Shown here piece after piece: positions 10,055 through 18,858 of a DNA stretch of 64,000 nt. Numbering within the stretch: the first letter of the stretch is position 1; each line of letters opens with the position of its first letter. The stretch comes from an uncultured Francisellaceae bacterium (GTDB lineage: Bacteria; Pseudomonadota; Gammaproteobacteria; UBA6186; Azoamicaceae), in NCBI GenBank assembly GCA_945956915.1, contig CAMFJH010000005.1:60372-124371 (forward strand), read 5' to 3'. A program made the position numbers and the translations under genes. The notes under the pieces are model-generated. The model saw only the letters and a list, made by a program, of their open reading frames with translations. It had not been told where the DNA came from and did no database searches.

Positions 10055-10498
10055 TTAATCGGGAAAAAATTCATTATCTAAACATTGATCTAGGGAAAAT
10101 GGGCAATTCTTTGGAAAAATAGATTCGAGTATTCCTGTTTCATCAGCAGCAATATTAACAGCATCTTTATAGCCTTTATCCAGTTTTAAATGGATTTCTT
10201 GATGCAAACTTGGGCTATCTTCTAATAATGTTCTAATTTGATAACGCGCATTGCGAATAGTGGCCTTCCAAGAATTGGTCCTAAATCCAGGTTGGTATCG
10301 CCACTTTAATAAATGTGCAATCAATATTCGTAAATGACTAATAAGACTCCTTTTATCATTTTTTCCCATGCTTTCAATTTCCTCAGCAATATGCTCAATA
10401 TCAATTTGATCAAATTTCTTTTGACGAAGCATATTAGCATTTTCTAAAGTCCAAGCATAAAAGTCTTTATGATAAGACGAATAATTAGGATGACTCAT
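10055..10498 (-). CDS. DUF29 family protein
   Basis: A 147-residue protein that matches the DUF29 family by its pattern: Y-x-x-DFYAW near the N-terminus, then IDIEHIAEEIESMGK, LRILIAHLLKWRYQP, and a SWKATIRNAR segment. No membrane segment or signal peptide is visible. DUF29 proteins are small, helical, of unknown function, and common in cyanobacteria and scattered proteobacteria. It stands alone, divergent from folD, inside an AT-rich stretch, so horizontal acquisition is plausible. Confidence 0.85.
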   Translation of the reverse strand: MSHPNYSSYHKDFYAWTLENANMLRQKKFDQIDIEHIAEEIESMGKNDKRSLISHLRILIAHLLKWRYQPGFRTNSWKATIRNARYQIRTLLEDSPSLHQEIHLKLDKGYKDAVNIAADETGILESIFPKNCPFSLDQCLDNEFFPD

Positions 10499-10655
10499 AG
10501 CAAATTTCCTAGAATAATGGAGGTTCTAGTCTAACTATATATCAAAAATTTGTCAAAAGCCGGACAACTGTTCAAACATACAGCCAAAAAAACTCACAAT
10601 TTACTGTACATTCGTTCATACTTATATTAAAGTTCATACAACAGTTGGAGACTCT

Positions 10656-11510
10656 ATGCCCGGAATCATTATAGATGGCAAAGCCATTGCAGAAACTTTG
10701 AATATACAGACCGCGACCCGTATAGCCGAGCATCTTGGCTTGGGATATCGGGCACCTGGCTTAGCCGTCGTCCTGGTCGGTGAAGATCCGGCCTCGAAAG
10801 TCTATGTGAATAATAAATTAAAAGCCAGTGCAAAAGCTGGGATTTTATCTCATGCCTTTATTTTGCCTAAAGACACGCCAGAATCTCAATTGCTCCAAAT
10901 TATTGAACAACTTAATCAGGATGAAACCATAGATGGCATTTTAGTACAACTCCCTCTACCAGCACACATCAACTGCTCTAAAATCATCGATCATATTCAC
11001 CCTCAAAAAGACGTCGATGGCTTTCACCCCTATAATCTTGGCTTGTTAGCCCAGCGTAGACCTTTTTTACGTCCCTGCACACCTTTTGGCGTTATACAAT
11101 TACTCAACACTTTACCAGTGAATCTACAGGGTCTAAAAGCAACTGTGATTGGCGTATCCAATATCGTAGGGAGACCTATGATATTGGAATTACTGATAGC
11201 CAGCTGCACCGTTACTGCTTGCCATAGCAGTACTCTAGATTTACAGCAGGCTGTCGAACAAGCAGATATTGTGATCGCAGCATTGGGCAAACCCCATTTT
11301 ATTCCGGGTAATTGGATTAAACCCGGTGCTATTGTCATTGATGTAGGGATTAATCGAGGCCCAGATGGCAAATTGGTTGGTGATGTGGAATTTGAAACTG
11401 CCAAGGACAGAGCCAGCTGGATCACCCCTGTACCCGGTGGTATAGGTCCTATGACAGTCGCAACCTTATTAAGCAATACCTTATTGGCTTATAGCACCAA
11501 AATACGGTAG
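10656..11510 (+). CDS. folD: Methylenetetrahydrofolate dehydrogenase / cyclohydrolase FolD
   Basis: Bifunctional cytoplasmic enzyme that interconverts 5,10-methylene-THF and 10-formyl-THF, using NADP, for one-carbon supply. The 284 residues match the family length. Catalytic Tyr50 and Lys54 lie in [12 protein letters not shown]. The signature segments [19 protein letters not shown], the Rossmann segment [11 protein letters not shown] and the C-terminal [12 protein letters not shown] are all present. GTTGGAG precedes the ATG. It is the first gene of a plus-strand run with the DUF432 gene and mscS. Confidence 0.97.
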   Translation: MPGIIIDGKAIAETLNIQTATRIAEHLGLGYRAPGLAVVLVGEDPASKVYVNNKLKASAKAGILSHAFILPKDTPESQLLQIIEQLNQDETIDGILVQLPLPAHINCSKIIDHIHPQKDVDGFHPYNLGLLAQRRPFLRPCTPFGVIQLLNTLPVNLQGLKATVIGVSNIVGRPMILELLIASCTVTACHSSTLDLQQAVEQADIVIAALGKPHFIPGNWIKPGAIVIDVGINRGPDGKLVGDVEFETAKDRASWITPVPGGIGPMTVATLLSNTLLAYSTKIR

Positions 11511-11553
11511 AATGCCTACATTGCTTGAAACCTACTTTTAGAGAAACGCTGTT

Positions 11554-12444
11554 ATGTGGAATTGGCTTATAGCGCCTTTTAAACGAAATAAAAACCTAAT
11601 GGCTATTCAGCCACCAAACTTGCCTGCTGTGCGAGAATGCGGCGATGAAGAATGCCAACCCTGGTGGGGCACTTTCGAGATTGAAGAAGAACAATCTCGA
11701 TTCTGGAAAATTGCGCATCATGTTATTTGTTTAGATCGCTATAATCATGAATGGCATATCGCGCATTATATCGATAATGAAACTGACCACGGTAATCAAT
11801 TAGTCACTGAAAATCAATTTTCTAAAGAAAAGCTCAAATTTAAAACTTTTGCATCTTATAGCATGCATAAATCGATTATATTAAAACCTTCTTTGCCCAA
11901 TAGACCTTTATTGTGCCAACTAGAACGTTCACTCTATATCCCTGCGGGTGAAGAAATTGTTTTGTATATCAGTATCCCTGCTTGGATCACGGTAAAAATA
12001 GGCAAACACAATATTATACTTGATGAAATTCCTTCGCATCAATTATCAGACACCTGGCATGGAAAAAACACTCTAGAAGGCGAATTGTGTTACGCAATCC
12101 GCAATCATTGTGCACCTCGTTTAGAAGACCTGCCCCATGGCATTACTCAAATCTTGACACCCATTACTGTTATTAACCGCTCTAAATCATTTTTACTGCT
12201 CAAAGAAATGCGTATTCCTTTGCCTTATTTATCCGTATACAGCGATCAATTCAATTATTTATGGACTGAACAAATCAATCTTTATTTTGATGGCCATGAA
12301 GAACCCCAGTCTACCCTCATTAAAGGCCCTCATAAAGCTTTAAAAGATCTAAATTTATTAACCGCCCCTCGATTGGGTACCAGTAATGGCTTTTCTTTTA
12401 AAAAATTATTGAATCCCTTTACTGTCTTTACAAGGAACACTTAG
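11554..12444 (+). CDS. DUF432 family protein
   Basis: A 296-residue soluble protein. Its pattern (N-terminal CxDEECQPWWGTFEIEEEQSRFWKI, then LYIPAGEEIVLYISIPAW in the middle) fits DUF432, whose genes are often found next to MscS-type channels. Here the stop is 1 base before the mscS ATG, so translational coupling is likely. No signal peptide or membrane helix is seen. A role as a channel partner or in the osmotic response is inferred only from the neighbourhood. Confidence 0.75.
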   Translation: MWNWLIAPFKRNKNLMAIQPPNLPAVRECGDEECQPWWGTFEIEEEQSRFWKIAHHVICLDRYNHEWHIAHYIDNETDHGNQLVTENQFSKEKLKFKTFASYSMHKSIILKPSLPNRPLLCQLERSLYIPAGEEIVLYISIPAWITVKIGKHNIILDEIPSHQLSDTWHGKNTLEGELCYAIRNHCAPRLEDLPHGITQILTPITVINRSKSFLLLKEMRIPLPYLSVYSDQFNYLWTEQINLYFDGHEEPQSTLIKGPHKALKDLNLLTAPRLGTSNGFSFKKLLNPFTVFTRNT

Positions 12445-12445
12445 A

Positions 12446-13300
12446 ATGCAAAAGAATACACCGAGCTTTTTTGATCACTTTTTTGATCTGGGTACCGCAT
12501 CGCATCATTTTATGGATGTATTCTCTGGAATCGATTTTGTTGTGGTGGCTCGGGTATTAGGCTATTTTTTAATCGGTTTATTACTGACCCTTATTGCCCG
12601 TTGGTTTGTGGGAAAAATATCTGAAAATCAATTTTCTGCGCATCATGCAATGCTGTTTAGACGTATCACTTTTTATTTGGGTATTACTTTATCGTTGATT
12701 GTACCCTTTAAAGAATCCGGTCTGGATATTACCGCTTTATTAGGTGCTGCCGGTATCGCCACTGCAGCCATTGCTTTTGCCGCACAAACAACCATTTCAA
12801 ATTTTTTAAGTGGGGTGTTTCTAATTGCAGAAAAACCTTTTGAAATAGGGGATACTATACAACTCTCTGATATGATGGGCGAAGTGCTTTCTATCGATTT
12901 ATTATCTGTTAAATTAAGAACCAAAGACAATACTTTAGTGCGTGTGCCCAATGAAACTTTATTAAAAGCACAATTCAAAAATGTCTCTCGCTTTCCCATT
13001 CGCCGATGCGATATTAAAATAAGGGTTTCTTTTGATGAAGATTTAGCGGCCCTTAAAAAAATCCTTTTGGATGTGGCCGATAAAAATCCCTTAAGCCTTG
13101 CTTCTCCCGCACCTGAAGTCGTTTTCTTAGAATTCGGGGAATCGGCTATTCTCATCCAGCTTTCTGCCTGGGTGATTAACCGTTCCTTTAACGATTTACT
13201 CACAAACTTACAAATGGAAATCCAAGCCGCCTTCCAAACCCATAACATTAAACTACCAGAGACCTACAATTATTCACATTCACTAAATCAAAAACAATAG
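12446..13300 (+). CDS. mscS: Small-conductance mechanosensitive channel, MscS family
   Basis: Inner-membrane channel that releases solutes when turgor rises. The 284 residues begin with a soluble stretch, then membrane helices at about 28-50 and 70-90. The pore-lining Ala/Gly-rich TM3 follows (ITALLGAAGIATAAIAFAAQ), continuing into SNFLSGVFLIAEKPFEIGD, the most conserved part of the family. The cytoplasmic beta and alpha/beta domains follow. The length is close to E. coli MscS (286). It is coupled to the DUF432 gene immediately upstream. Confidence 0.93.
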   Translation: MQKNTPSFFDHFFDLGTASHHFMDVFSGIDFVVVARVLGYFLIGLLLTLIARWFVGKISENQFSAHHAMLFRRITFYLGITLSLIVPFKESGLDITALLGAAGIATAAIAFAAQTTISNFLSGVFLIAEKPFEIGDTIQLSDMMGEVLSIDLLSVKLRTKDNTLVRVPNETLLKAQFKNVSRFPIRRCDIKIRVSFDEDLAALKKILLDVADKNPLSLASPAPEVVFLEFGESAILIQLSAWVINRSFNDLLTNLQMEIQAAFQTHNIKLPETYNYSHSLNQKQ

Positions 13301-13377
13301 GTCACATAAAAAAACTTGCATTACTAAAAAAATATGGTAATCTACGAAAGTCAGAATCATTATCTGGCACTAAAATG

Positions 13378-13408
13378 ACGAGAAACATCTTTGTAGATGA
13401 TTTCTCGT
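13378..13408 (+). promoter_or_regulatory. Long stem-loop in the leader of the small secreted protein
   Basis: A 13-bp stem (ACGAGAAA plus CATCT paired with AGATG plus TTTCTCGT, one bulged A at 13400) closes a four-base loop at 13391-13394. It lies 38 bases before the start of the following gene. Just after it is the palindrome ATGACGTCAT (13415-13424). A leader hairpin can stabilise or regulate a small mRNA; the function here is unknown. Confidence 0.5.
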
Positions 13409-13445
13409 AATGTTATGACGTCATTTCAATTTTTTGGAGAATACC

Positions 13446-13667
13446 ATGAAAGGTTTAATTTTAGCTGCGGTTGCTGCAGTATGTTCCGTTTCTATGCCTG
13501 TTTCTGCTAACACAGAAACCACAAAGACAACCACAACAACCACTGTAGCCCCTATGACAGTTGAAGAATGCAAAAAAGCGATGGTTGACTGTTCAAAAGC
13601 TGCAGATCCTAAAAAATGCCAAGAAGACTTGGTTAACAACAAAGGTTGTGCACCAGAAGTTAAATAA
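13446..13667 (+). CDS. Small secreted cysteine-containing protein
   Basis: I recognise no family. The ATG at 13446 is chosen because GGAGA lies five bases upstream and the product then begins with a clean signal peptide (MKGLILAAVAAVCSVSMPVSA, cleavage after residue 21). The mature part is about 52 residues: a Thr-rich linker, then a domain with four cysteines in a CxxxxxxC...C...C pattern (EECKKAMVDCS, KKCQ, KGCAPEVK), suggesting two disulfides in the periplasm or outside the cell. It is monocistronic, with a structured leader and a strong terminator, as expected of an abundant small mRNA. Confidence 0.75.
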   Translation: MKGLILAAVAAVCSVSMPVSANTETTKTTTTTTVAPMTVEECKKAMVDCSKAADPKKCQEDLVNNKGCAPEVK

Positions 13668-13688
13668 TTAGAGTTTTCTAATTAAAAG

Positions 13689-13719
13689 AGGGTGTAACCC
13701 GCCTCGGGTTCACCCTTTT
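13689..13719. terminator. Bidirectional terminator
   Basis: Stem AGGGTG-(T)-AACCCG paired with CGGGTTCACCCT, loop CCT, followed by TTTT on the plus strand and by CTCTTTT on the minus strand. It serves the small secreted protein gene (+) and the convergent cysS (-), whose stop codon lies inside the stem. Confidence 0.85.
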
Positions 13720-15116
13720 CTCCATAAAGTTCCTGTAGCCGTATCTTCTAAAACCACACCCAAAGCGCTTAATTCATCCCGCACTCTGTCTGCTTCTGCC
13801 CATTGTTTGGTTTTTCTAGCTTCTTCTCGTGCCTGAATTAAAGCTTCTATGCTTTGTGCATCCACCTCAGTCTGAACAGCACTCTGCAGGAAAATCTCAG
13901 GATCTTGGTACAATAATCCTAAGGAGCTGGCTAATTTTTTTAATAAACTTCCCAGTGCTTCTGCTTGATTCGGATCCTGTGTTCGAACTTTATTAAGTTC
14001 TCGCGTAATATCAAATAAAATCGATAAAGCCACAGGGGTATTAAAATCATCGTCCATGGCATTTTCAAAACGCTGTGCAAATGCCGCTTGAATAGGATCA
14101 TTTAATACCCTATCTTTATGTATTTTCAATCCTCTTAATGCTGTGTATAAGCGTTCTAAGCCTTTTACAGCAGAATGCAAACTCTCATCTGAATATTCCA
14201 CAGGGCTACGATAATGAGAGGCAAGGGTAAAATAGCGTAATACTTCAGGATTATATTCTTTTAAAAAATCCCTTACCGTTAAAAAATTACCCAGAGACTT
14301 GGACATTTTCTCTGCATTCACTTGTAAAAACCCTGAGTGCATCCAAATATTAACAGGATTTTTAGCCGTGACGGATTCCGATTGCGCACGCTCATTTTCA
14401 TGATGGGGAAATTTTAAATCGGCCCCGCCCCCATGAATATCGAATGTTTCGCCTAATTCTGCCAATGACATTGCCGAACATTCGGTATGCCAACCGGGGC
14501 GCCCCTTACCCCAAGGAGAATTCCATTCAGGCTCTCCTGGCTTAGCACTTTTCCATAATACAAAATCCATAGGATTGCGTTTGGCTTCATTCACATCGAC
14601 CCTAGCACCGGCTTGCATATCTTCAACATCTCTATGTGCCAAGCACCCATAAGATTGACATTTTAAAACATCAAAATAGACATCGCCATTGGGGGCTACA
14701 TAAGCATAGTCTTTTTCGATCATTTGTCCTATCAAATGAATCATCGCATCTATAAATTCCGTGGCACGTGGCACCACATCGGGTTGTAAAATATGAAGGG
14801 CTGCTTCATCTTCGGCCACGGCTTTTATAAAACGCGCCGTTAAGACTTCGTAGGGCTCTTTGTTTTCGAGTGCACGCTGAATAATTTTATCATCAATATC
14901 GGTAATATTACGTACATATTTAACTTTAAAACCTCTATACCGTAAATATCGTACAACCATATCAAATACCAAATAGGTGCGTGCATGACCTAAATGATAA
15001 TGATCATAGACTGTGATACCGCAAACATATAAGCCAATTTGTTCTGGCACGATAGGCAAGAGTAATTCTTTTTGCTTAGTTAAACTATTGTAAATTTCTA
15101 GGGTGGTTTGCAGCAT
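13710..15116 (-). CDS. cysS: Cysteinyl-tRNA synthetase
   Basis: Class I aminoacyl-tRNA synthetase charging tRNA-Cys. The 468 residues carry the HIGH motif as HLGHAR, the zinc-site residues (C in YVCGITVYDHYHLGH and the GWHTECSA and FPHHENE segments), and KMSKS in AEKMSKSLGNF. The C-terminal helical anticodon-binding part follows. Length agrees with E. coli CysS (461). Its first 32 bases overlap the end of gltX, so the two are cotranscribed. Confidence 0.98.
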   Translation of the reverse strand: MLQTTLEIYNSLTKQKELLLPIVPEQIGLYVCGITVYDHYHLGHARTYLVFDMVVRYLRYRGFKVKYVRNITDIDDKIIQRALENKEPYEVLTARFIKAVAEDEAALHILQPDVVPRATEFIDAMIHLIGQMIEKDYAYVAPNGDVYFDVLKCQSYGCLAHRDVEDMQAGARVDVNEAKRNPMDFVLWKSAKPGEPEWNSPWGKGRPGWHTECSAMSLAELGETFDIHGGGADLKFPHHENERAQSESVTAKNPVNIWMHSGFLQVNAEKMSKSLGNFLTVRDFLKEYNPEVLRYFTLASHYRSPVEYSDESLHSAVKGLERLYTALRGLKIHKDRVLNDPIQAAFAQRFENAMDDDFNTPVALSILFDITRELNKVRTQDPNQAEALGSLLKKLASSLGLLYQDPEIFLQSAVQTEVDAQSIEALIQAREEARKTKQWAEADRVRDELSALGVVLEDTATGTLWRKG

Positions 15117-16503
15117 GTTTTGCCTTCTCTAAACGGTTGGTTAAAAGTGCGGGTGTCATTATTTTAAAGACTTGTGCTAACTCGGGCCCATGAACTTCGC
15201 CGGTTAAAGCCCCCCTCAATGGGAAAAATAAAGCTTTACCTTTCAGTGGTATTTTTGCTTGAAATAGGGAAAGCCATGCTTTAAAGTCTTGTATAGGAAT
15301 ATCCAAGGCTGTTTGAAAGAATTCGGGGCCTGCATTCAATATCGCAGAGGCGGCTTCTCCCATTAGGGGCAAATCTTTTGCAAAAAGTGCTTTAGCCCAA
15401 GCCAAAGCTTCGTGTGGCATCACCACATTGGGTTGAATCATGCTCGCAAAATCCATTTGTTTTTCTGCAGGGATTTCTGATAACAACTCTGGAACTGTGT
15501 TTAAAACAAAGTCCCACCATTCCTTCACACTTAAACGATGTAAGGTTTCCTTTTGCCAAAAATGCAGTTGCTCATTGTCATAATGTGCGGGTGAATGGCT
15601 AATGTGCGAGAGCTTAAATTCCTTGGAGAGGGCTATTAGGGTTTTAAAAGTTTGATCTTCGTAATAATGGCCTAAACGTGCTAGGTAATTTAAAAGTGCC
15701 AAGGGATGATAGCCGGCTTCTCTTAACTCTTGCACAGAACGACTGCCGCTACGTTTAGCCAGACGGGTACCATCTGATCCCAGAATCGTGGGAAAATGTC
15801 CATACCTGGGCACGGCTAATCCTAAGGCTTGAAGCAATAATATTTGTCTGGGCGTATTGGTTAGGTGATCATCGCCTCTTAAGGCATGGGTAACACCCAT
15901 TGTGGCATCATCAATGGCATTGCAGAACATAAAGGGTGGGGTACCATCGCCTCTGCGAATAATAAAATCTCCGATATGATCGCATAAAAACCGTTGTGGC
16001 CCCTTAACCGCATCCACAAATTCGACCACGCCGCCTTTGGGGATATGGAAACGTAAAGTCGGCTTTAAGCCTTCAGCCAATTTCTGTGTTTTTTGAGCTT
16101 CACTAAGCTGCATACAAGTGCCCGCGTAACGAGGTGGCTCGCCTCTTGATAACTGTAATTTTCTAGACAAAGCCAATTCGGATTCTGTACAAAAACAAGG
16201 ATATACTTTTGCCTCTTTTTCGAGTACTGCGTAGTAGTCATCATATATATTTTGGCGTTGTGATTGATAAAAAGGACCTTCATCCCAAAGGATCCCTAGC
16301 CAGCTTAGATCTTCTAATAGGGATTTGGAAAATCGATCTTCTGATCGCTCTAAATCGGTATCTTCGATACGCAGTACAAAATGTCCCCCGATTTGGCGTG
16401 TCAATAAAAAATTAAATAACGCAGCCCTAAGGTTACCCACATGCATTAACCCAGTTGGGCTGGGTGCAAAACGTGTTTTATAGTTGAGTGCTTTTTCTGA
16501 CAT
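15085..16503 (-). CDS. gltX: Glutamyl-tRNA synthetase
   Basis: Class I synthetase charging tRNA-Glu. The 472 residues show the N-terminal FAPSPTGLMHVGNLRAAL (HIGH-type HVGN), a zinc-type CFCTESEL segment near residue 103, the ALRGDDHLTNTPRQ segment, and RLAKRSGS in the KMSKS position. Length matches E. coli GltX (471). Whether it also mischarges tRNA-Gln cannot be told from the window. It is divergent from rpoN and overlaps cysS. Confidence 0.97.
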   Translation of the reverse strand: MSEKALNYKTRFAPSPTGLMHVGNLRAALFNFLLTRQIGGHFVLRIEDTDLERSEDRFSKSLLEDLSWLGILWDEGPFYQSQRQNIYDDYYAVLEKEAKVYPCFCTESELALSRKLQLSRGEPPRYAGTCMQLSEAQKTQKLAEGLKPTLRFHIPKGGVVEFVDAVKGPQRFLCDHIGDFIIRRGDGTPPFMFCNAIDDATMGVTHALRGDDHLTNTPRQILLLQALGLAVPRYGHFPTILGSDGTRLAKRSGSRSVQELREAGYHPLALLNYLARLGHYYEDQTFKTLIALSKEFKLSHISHSPAHYDNEQLHFWQKETLHRLSVKEWWDFVLNTVPELLSEIPAEKQMDFASMIQPNVVMPHEALAWAKALFAKDLPLMGEAASAILNAGPEFFQTALDIPIQDFKAWLSLFQAKIPLKGKALFFPLRGALTGEVHGPELAQVFKIMTPALLTNRLEKAKHAANHPRNLQ

Positions 16504-16564
16504 AATACCTAATCTACAAAACTACAGTTTAACGAATATTCATAAAATACTCTATAGTTAAACC

Positions 16565-17677
16565 ATGAAAACAGCTTTACAACTCAACCAAAGCCTAAAA
16601 CAATCCCTTAGCACAGCGGTACAACAAGCCATTGAGTTATTGGCCTTGCCGGCTATCGAATTAAAACTGCATATTCAATCTATTTTAGACCATAATCCCT
16701 TGTTAGAACTGGATGAACACCCTGCAGAGGCTCCCCATTCTCTATTTGATTACTTACCTCGGCATACTGCATCTGATTTTTCTCCCGATATTCCCGATAC
16801 CAAACCCCATACGGTTAAAGCCCATTTATTATGGCAACTTAGCCTTAGCCATTGGTCAGAACGGGATATTCTGATGGCCACCTACCTGATTGATGACATG
16901 AATGACGAGGGTCATCTTGAAAACACGCTTAGCGAGATTCATGCGAGTATTCCCGCCTCTTTGAAAATCACGCTCTCAGAAATGCAAACTTTATTGTTGC
17001 GTATACAACAATTTGAGCGCCTTTCTATCTGTGATATGGAATATAGACCGATTTCAGAGGAGATGCATATCCCCGATCTGATTGTGCTAAAACAAAATGG
17101 CTCTTATGTTGTCACATTAAATATGGACTTTATACCCGAACTTAAAATGGTTTCTCATTATGCTGATAAAAAGGCCAGGACGGCGCGCGATAAAAAATTT
17201 ATGATGGATGCTCAAAAAGAAGCCCGTTGGTTTTTAAAAGCACTCCATATCCGCAATCAACATTTGCTTGAAACCGCACAAGCCATTGTCTGCCATCAAC
17301 ATCCTTTTTTAGAATATGGGATGAAGGCCATGGTTCCCTTACATTATCACCATATCGCAAAAGATACAGGATTACACGAATCTACCATTTCACGATTGGT
17401 TTGTAATAAATTAATATTAACACCTCAAGGCCTATTTGAGTTAAAATCATTCTTTGGGAATGGAATTCAACCGCTGCAAGCCATGATTAAACAATTGGTG
17501 GCAGAAGAATCGCGGGAGAATCCTGTCTCTGACCAACAACTGATGCAATTATTGTTAAACCGAGGGTTTAAAACCACACGCAGAACGGTTGCAAAATACC
17601 GCGAAGCCATGGACATACCCTCATCTTATCACCGAAAAAGAGGTATCGCTTATGGAAATTCAAATAACCGGTCGTAA
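16565..17677 (+). CDS. rpoN: RNA polymerase sigma-54 factor, shortened in the middle
   Basis: Sigma54 directs RNA polymerase to -24/-12 promoters and needs an enhancer-binding ATPase. At 370 residues it is about 100 shorter than E. coli RpoN (477). The N-terminal activator-interaction region (MKTALQLNQSLKQSL..., NPLLELDE) is kept. The acidic region II is brief. The C-terminal DNA-binding half is kept, with the helix-turn-helix HESTISRLVCNK and the RpoN box RRTVAKYRE at 339-347. The frame runs from LLLRIQQFE (about 151) almost directly to EEMHIPDLIV, so about 60-70 residues of the core-binding domain are missing, including the usual FDPxGVxA segment. The start matches the family. The 3' end overlaps hpf by 26 bases. 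Confidence 0.9.
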   Translation: MKTALQLNQSLKQSLSTAVQQAIELLALPAIELKLHIQSILDHNPLLELDEHPAEAPHSLFDYLPRHTASDFSPDIPDTKPHTVKAHLLWQLSLSHWSERDILMATYLIDDMNDEGHLENTLSEIHASIPASLKITLSEMQTLLLRIQQFERLSICDMEYRPISEEMHIPDLIVLKQNGSYVVTLNMDFIPELKMVSHYADKKARTARDKKFMMDAQKEARWFLKALHIRNQHLLETAQAIVCHQHPFLEYGMKAMVPLHYHHIAKDTGLHESTISRLVCNKLILTPQGLFELKSFFGNGIQPLQAMIKQLVAEESRENPVSDQQLMQLLLNRGFKTTRRTVAKYREAMDIPSSYHRKRGIAYGNSNNRS

Positions 17678-17990
17678 TTTAGACATTACCCCATCGATTC
17701 GGGATCACATCCATAAAAAATTTGGTAAGTTAACATCCCATTTTCAAAATATTACCAACATTCATGTAACACTTCATGTGGCTCAAAAATTTCAACACGA
17801 GGCAGAAGCCTTGGTGGATTTATCGCATGGTAATATTTTTGCCAAAACCAGCTCTCCTGATATGTACGCGAGCATTGATACCTTAATTGATAAAATTGAT
17901 AGGCAAGTCGTGGAGCATAAAGAGAAGCTGAAAAATCATAAAAATACGCCAGGACACATTCCTATGGATTCACATGAGGATAACACCTAA
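17652..17990 (+). CDS. hpf: Ribosome hibernation promoting factor (short HPF / YhbH)
   Basis: Binds the 30S A/P sites in stationary phase and favours 100S ribosome dimers. The 112 residues match the short HPF/sigma54-modulation family: MEIQITGRNLDITPSIRDH, then FGKLTSHF, and MYASIDTLIDKIDRQVVEHKEKLKNHK. The ATG at 17652 is chosen because AAGAGG lies about eight bases upstream and the product then begins exactly as the family does. It lies inside the rpoN 3' end, the usual rpoN-hpf arrangement. ptsN, which often follows, is absent. Confidence 0.95.
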   Translation: MEIQITGRNLDITPSIRDHIHKKFGKLTSHFQNITNIHVTLHVAQKFQHEAEALVDLSHGNIFAKTSSPDMYASIDTLIDKIDRQVVEHKEKLKNHKNTPGHIPMDSHEDNT

Positions 17991-17993
17991 GAG

Positions 17994-18839
17994 ATGCGTC
18001 TTGTTATCATCAGCGGCCGTTCGGGCTCAGGGAAAACGGTCGCACTGCATGTGTTGGAAGATTTAGGGTTTTACAGTATTGATAACTTACCCGTTACCTT
18101 ATTGCCCGCTCTGGAAGATTATCTTGAAAACCCTCAAGAAAAAGTGAGTGTGAGTATTGATGTTCGCAATATTCCTGCAGGCCTCACCCAATTTAAAAGC
18201 ATTGTGCAGCAACTGAAAAAACCAGGCTCTACCTGCGAAATTGTTTATCTTGATGCTACCGATGAAATCTTATTAAAGCGATTCAGTGAAACCCGCCGTA
18301 AACACCCCCTAACCAACGAGCACGTTTCTTTAAAAGAAGCCATACAAAAAGAAAATCAGGTATTAGAACCCATTGCGAGTCTTGCCGATCTGACCATTGA
18401 CACCAGTACTTTAAGCAACCAGGCGCTGCATCAAATTCTAAGAGATAGACTAGCATTCAATCAAAAAAATACAATACAAATTCTATTACTCTCTTTTGGA
18501 TACAAAAGAGGCTTGCCGCCCGATGCTGATTTTATTTTTGATGTAAGATGTTTAGCTAACCCCTACTGGCAGCCCAGTTTACGCGATTGCTCAGGCAAAG
18601 ATAAAGCGGTGATTGATTTTTTAAATCAAGAAGCCGATGTACAAAATATGCTAGAAGATATGCTTCAGTTTTTAAAAAAATGGATCCCCCGTTTCGCAGC
18701 TGATAGCAGAAGCTATTTAACCATTGCTATCGGCTGCACCGGGGGACAACATCGCTCAGTCTATTTAGCTGATACAATTGCTGAAACCTTAATGCAAACC
18801 CATCCCAGCGTACAAGTGCGTCACCGGGATTTATCTTGA
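17994..18839 (+). CDS. rapZ: RNase adapter protein RapZ
   Basis: In E. coli RapZ binds GlcN6P and delivers the small RNA GlmZ to RNase E, controlling glmS. The 281 residues begin with Walker A GRSGSGKT (8-15), then LEDLGFYSIDNLP. They end with the conserved GCTGGQHRSVYLAD segment of the sensing domain. It starts 3 bases after the hpf stop. The usual neighbours ptsN and ptsO are not present. Whether GlmY/GlmZ RNAs exist here is unknown. Confidence 0.96.
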   Translation: MRLVIISGRSGSGKTVALHVLEDLGFYSIDNLPVTLLPALEDYLENPQEKVSVSIDVRNIPAGLTQFKSIVQQLKKPGSTCEIVYLDATDEILLKRFSETRRKHPLTNEHVSLKEAIQKENQVLEPIASLADLTIDTSTLSNQALHQILRDRLAFNQKNTIQILLLSFGYKRGLPPDADFIFDVRCLANPYWQPSLRDCSGKDKAVIDFLNQEADVQNMLEDMLQFLKKWIPRFAADSRSYLTIAIGCTGGQHRSVYLADTIAETLMQTHPSVQVRHRDLS

Positions 18840-18858
18840 AGGCCATAAAAAAATTATC

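Noticed and set aside
13378..13424. Leader hairpin as a known riboswitch
   Set aside because: It has a single stem without the conserved core of any riboswitch family I know, and the downstream gene is not metabolic.
16565..17677. rpoN as a frameshifted pseudogene
   Set aside because: Both halves are in one open frame with family motifs on each side of the missing region, so it is an in-frame deletion and not a frameshift.
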